Shown piece after piece: positions 60,782 to 64,000 of a stretch of 64,000 nt of DNA (position 1 is its first letter; every line of letters begins with the position of its first letter). The stretch is from Saccharomyces paradoxus (Eukaryota > Ascomycota > Saccharomycetes > Saccharomycetales > Saccharomycetaceae), in NCBI RefSeq assembly GCF_002079055.1, contig NC_047494.1:434001-498000 (forward strand), written 5' to 3'. The notes under the pieces were generated by a model that was not told the origin of the DNA, made no database searches, and was given only the letters and a program-made list of their open reading frames with translations. Both the position numbers and the translations under genes were made by a program.

Positions 60782-61441
60782 TATCACTTCTCTTCTAGAT
60801 AGACCTACAGCTTTTACATAATAACGCTGGTAATAACAGATAATGAACAAAATTCGTTACCCTCGGTAAAACCGGCCAGAAAAAAAAAAAAAAAAAAAAA
60901 AAAATTTGTTCTCAAACTGTAAACTTAATTAAAAGCTTATTTGTTTGTTATCTGTTTCTCATCGGTTTCGTCTGTTGCTTAAAGGGCGAATCGGTCATTT
61001 ACGATAACGCTTCTTTCTGCATATTCCGATCCTTAAAGGCGTTCTTATTCATATTACGGGTCCAATATAACATAGATCATTGTGCTCAGCTCATCCATTT
61101 CGTTGGTCGCTTATATTCTCTTTTTTGTTTTATTCTTTCCCTTCTTTTCAAGGTTCTTTGCAAGTGCACTGAGAATAGTTACAAGTAACTTTGCACCAGT
61201 TCTAGGCTGCTTACTCTTTTTTCAGCTCGTCCAGTTTATATACCCTTTTCGTGGCTCTTTTTCCTAATTTGCCCCTCTTCGCTTTTTATTGAAAATTTTA
61301 CCCACTCTCACATAATCGCCTAAGGGCATCTATTTAATAAGGTACAGTCAAAAATTCACTATTTTTGCCACTGTTTGAAAGAAGGATAAGTCAGAGGACT
61401 CTAGACCTATAAGCAAGAAAATAAAGCTACGAAGACACAAT
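60782..61441 (+). promoter_or_regulatory. SCH9 promoter and long AUG-free leader region
   Basis: 660 bp lie upstream of SCH9. A run of 25 A residues at 60880-60904 is a strong nucleosome-disfavouring tract, next to TTACCC (near a Reb1-type TTACCCG) at about 60856. From 60901 to the SCH9 start at 61442 I find no ATG on the plus strand. A hydrophobic open frame at 61082-61267 has no ATG and starts with GTG. Long pyrimidine runs occur at 61120-61150 and 61260-61290. Confidence 0.55.
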
Positions 61442-63919
61442 ATGATGAATTTTTTTACATCAAAATCATCGAATCAGGATACTGGGTTTAGCTCTCAACA
61501 TCAACATCCAAATGAACAGAACAATGGAAGCAATAACAGCGGCAACGCTGGAAATAGCAACGGATACCCATGTAAACTAGTACCCAATGGCCCCTGCACG
61601 TCATCAAATAATGGCGCCCTTTTTACGAACTTTACTTTACAAACTGCAACGCCGACCACTGCTATTAGTCAGGACTTATACGCAATGGGAACCACGGGAA
61701 TAACATCAGAAAATGCCCTTTTTCAGATGAAGTCAATGAATAATGGGATATCATCAGTTAATAACAACTACAGCAACACCCCTACGATTATTACCACGTC
61801 ACAAGAGGAAACTAGTGCTGGGAATGTACATGGTAATGCCGGTGGCAATTCTTTGCAAAATTCTGAAGATGACAACTTTTCCTCCAGTTCCACCACCAAA
61901 TGCTTACTCTCTTCCACCTCTTCGCTGTCGATAAACCAACGAGAAGCAGCAGCAGCGGCTTACGGTCCAGATACCGATATTCCTAGGGGTAAATTAGAAG
62001 TTACAATAATAGAAGCGCGTGACTTGGTCACTAGATCAAAGGATTCACAACCTTATGTTGTTTGTACTTTTGAGAGTTCAGAGTTCATTTCCAATGGTCC
62101 TGAATCACTAGGCGCCATTAATAATAACAACAACCATAACAACAACCATAATCAGCATAATCAAAACCAGCATACTAACAACAATAATGAGAATACCAAT
62201 CCTGACGCCGCTAGCCAGCATCATAACAATAACAGTGGTTGGAACGGCTCTCAGTTACCATCGATAAAAGAGCATTTGAAGAAAAAACCCCTTTATACAC
62301 ACAGATCATCTTCCCAGTTGGACCAACTAAACTCTTGCTCTTCAGTGACTGATCCTAGCAAACGTTCTTCTAATTCTTCGTCGGGTTCTTCAAATGACCC
62401 AAAGAATGATAGTTCGCATCCAATATGGCATCACAAGACAACATTTGATGTTCTGGGATCTCACTCGGAGTTAGATATTTCTGTCTATGACGCTGCTCAC
62501 GATCACATGTTCTTAGGCCAAGTTAGACTGTATCCAATGATACATAATTTAGCACATGCTTCCCAACACCAATGGCACAACCTGAAACCTCGTGTTATTG
62601 ATGAAGTTGTGTCGGGAGATATCTTAATCAAATGGACTTATAAACAAACAAAGAAAAGGCACTACGGTCCACAGGATTTTGAAGTTCTTCGATTATTGGG
62701 TAAGGGAACATTTGGCCAGGTCTACCAGGTTAAGAAGAAAGACACTCAAAGAATTTACGCAATGAAAGTGCTCTCCAAGAAAGTCATTGTCAAGAAAAAT
62801 GAGATCGCGCACACAATTGGCGAAAGAAATATCCTAGTCACTACTGCGTCCAAATCGTCCCCGTTTATTGTCGGATTGAAGTTTTCTTTCCAAACACCAA
62901 CAGACCTGTATTTGGTTACTGATTATATGAGTGGTGGAGAACTATTCTGGCATTTACAAAAAGAGGGCCGTTTTTCAGAAGACAGGGCGAAATTTTACAT
63001 CGCTGAATTAGTCTTGGCTTTAGAACATTTGCACGATAACGACATCGTTTACAGGGATTTAAAACCTGAAAATATTCTACTCGATGCCAATGGTAACATC
63101 GCTCTTTGCGATTTTGGTCTTTCGAAGGCTGATTTGAAGGATAGAACAAACACTTTTTGCGGTACCACAGAGTACCTGGCACCGGAATTGTTACTGGACG
63201 AAACTGGTTACACTAAGATGGTCGACTTCTGGTCTTTGGGTGTCTTGATATTTGAAATGTGTTGCGGTTGGTCTCCTTTCTTTGCGGAAAACAATCAAAA
63301 AATGTACCAAAAAATTGCCTTTGGTAAAGTCAAGTTCCCCAGAGACGTACTATCACAAGAAGGCAGGTCATTTGTAAAAGGTTTATTAAACAGAAACCCC
63401 AGACATAGACTCGGTGCTATCGATGATGGAAGAGAACTACGAGCTCATCCCTTTTTCGCAGATATCGACTGGGAGGCTTTGAAACAGAAAAAAATTCCAC
63501 CACCCTTCAAACCACATCTGGTCTCGGAAACAGATACTTCGAATTTTGACCCGGAATTTACAACGGCTTCAACGTCATACATGAACAAGCACCAGCCTAT
63601 GATGACTGCTACCCCGCTATCCCCGGCTATGCAAGCAAAGTTCGCTGGTTTCACCTTTGTTGATGAGTCCGCCATCGATGAACACGTTAATAACAACCGA
63701 AAATTCCTGCAAAACTCGTATTTCATGGAGCCGGGTTCCTTCATCCCGGGAAATCCAAACTTGCCCCCAGACGAAGATGTCATCGATGATGATGGGGACG
63801 AGGACATCAATGATGGATTCAACCAAGAGAAAAATATGAACAACAGCCATTCACAGATCGATTTCGATGGCGATCAACACATGGATGACGAATTCGTCAG
63901 TGGAAGATTTGAAATATGA
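61442..63919 (+). CDS. SCH9: Sch9, AGC protein kinase downstream of TORC1
   Basis: Sch9 is the S6-kinase-like AGC kinase phosphorylated by TORC1 at the vacuole. It controls ribosome biogenesis, stress responses and lifespan. The 825-residue ORF has an Asn/Ser-rich N-terminus. A C2-like region (about residues 183-400) is interrupted by an Asn/His-rich insert near residues 226-265. The kinase domain begins near residue 413 with GKGTFGQVYQV. It includes the catalytic lysine in YAMKVLSKK, YRDLKPENILL (catalytic Asp near 539), DFG near 557 and the activation loop RTNTFCGTTEYLAPE. The C-terminal AGC extension carries the turn-motif region TATPLSPAMQ and the hydrophobic motif FAGFTFVDES. The acidic tail ends FVSGRFEI. 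Length is one residue above the reference, in a repeat region. Confidence 0.97.
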   Translation: MMNFFTSKSSNQDTGFSSQHQHPNEQNNGSNNSGNAGNSNGYPCKLVPNGPCTSSNNGALFTNFTLQTATPTTAISQDLYAMGTTGITSENALFQMKSMNNGISSVNNNYSNTPTIITTSQEETSAGNVHGNAGGNSLQNSEDDNFSSSSTTKCLLSSTSSLSINQREAAAAAYGPDTDIPRGKLEVTIIEARDLVTRSKDSQPYVVCTFESSEFISNGPESLGAINNNNNHNNNHNQHNQNQHTNNNNENTNPDAASQHHNNNSGWNGSQLPSIKEHLKKKPLYTHRSSSQLDQLNSCSSVTDPSKRSSNSSSGSSNDPKNDSSHPIWHHKTTFDVLGSHSELDISVYDAAHDHMFLGQVRLYPMIHNLAHASQHQWHNLKPRVIDEVVSGDILIKWTYKQTKKRHYGPQDFEVLRLLGKGTFGQVYQVKKKDTQRIYAMKVLSKKVIVKKNEIAHTIGERNILVTTASKSSPFIVGLKFSFQTPTDLYLVTDYMSGGELFWHLQKEGRFSEDRAKFYIAELVLALEHLHDNDIVYRDLKPENILLDANGNIALCDFGLSKADLKDRTNTFCGTTEYLAPELLLDETGYTKMVDFWSLGVLIFEMCCGWSPFFAENNQKMYQKIAFGKVKFPRDVLSQEGRSFVKGLLNRNPRHRLGAIDDGRELRAHPFFADIDWEALKQKKIPPPFKPHLVSETDTSNFDPEFTTASTSYMNKHQPMMTATPLSPAMQAKFAGFTFVDESAIDEHVNNNRKFLQNSYFMEPGSFIPGNPNLPPDEDVIDDDGDEDINDGFNQEKNMNNSHSQIDFDGDQHMDDEFVSGRFEI

Positions 63920-64000
63920 CTTTTCAATTGCTCTTCTTGCCCTTCTTCTTCCCTTCCCCTTTTTCTTTTTTACCTAATTTTCTATCTTTTATTTCCACTT
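63920..64000 (+). terminator. SCH9 3' region (window end)
   Basis: Pyrimidine-rich sequence (CTTCTTGCCCTTCTTCTTCC, TTTTTCTTTTTTACC) follows the SCH9 stop up to the window edge. It is probably 3' untranslated region. No gene starts here. Confidence 0.35.

Overview
The window is budding-yeast nuclear DNA from the genus Saccharomyces. It is collinear with the right arm of chromosome VIII of S. cerevisiae from SPC97 (YHR172W) to SCH9 (YHR205W). The proteins match those I remember from the reference strain closely but not exactly. OYE2 differs at about a dozen of 400 residues, while NVJ1, IKI1 and MNL1 differ far more. That level of divergence fits S. paradoxus, or another close sister or introgressed lineage, better than S. 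cerevisiae itself. Species and names come from recall and are not a database result. Genes are compact, mostly intronless, on both strands and monocistronic. The two introns found (NBL1, RPS4B) carry GTATGT and TACTAAC signals.

Layout. From 1 to 15.3 kb lie SPC97 (5' end cut off by the window), ENO2, CTR2, FMO1, ROF1, STB5 and OYE2, all on the plus strand. From 15.3 to 19.3 kb is a 4-kb retrotransposon graveyard beside a tRNA-Thr(UGU) gene. It holds solo LTR relics of the Ty1/Ty2 (delta) and Ty3 (sigma) families and one intact 161-codon ORF of unknown function. From 19.3 to 27.4 kb lie SVP26, RGD3, GND1 and the convergent sporulation pair SSP1/PFS1, followed by a tRNA-Val(CAC) gene. From 28 to 48 kb lie KOG1, IKI1, GPI16, PTH1, ERG9, CTF8, LNP1, EGD2, MDM31, NVJ1, UTP9 and RIX1. 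From 48 to 64 kb lie the tandem paralogues AIM18 and AIM46, the spliced NBL1, RPN10, PPX1, a vacuolar-type metallophosphatase (YHR202W), the spliced RPS4B, MNL1 (HTM1) and SCH9.

Functional links. STB5 (NADPH and oxidative-stress regulator), GND1 (NADPH producer), OYE2 and FMO1 (NADPH users) share the window, and the GND1 promoter carries two identical Stb5-type boxes. KOG1 (TORC1 subunit) and SCH9 (TORC1 substrate) are both present. UTP9 and RIX1 are adjacent ribosome-biogenesis genes with RRPE/PAC-type promoter motifs.

I found no CRISPR array, bacterial-type operon or obviously foreign gene cluster. The least explained sequence is (a) the LTR island, with a 138-bp identical patch shared by two otherwise diverged inverted LTRs, and (b) a GC-rich, hairpin-dense 300-bp block in the divergent RPS4B/MNL1 intergenic region.
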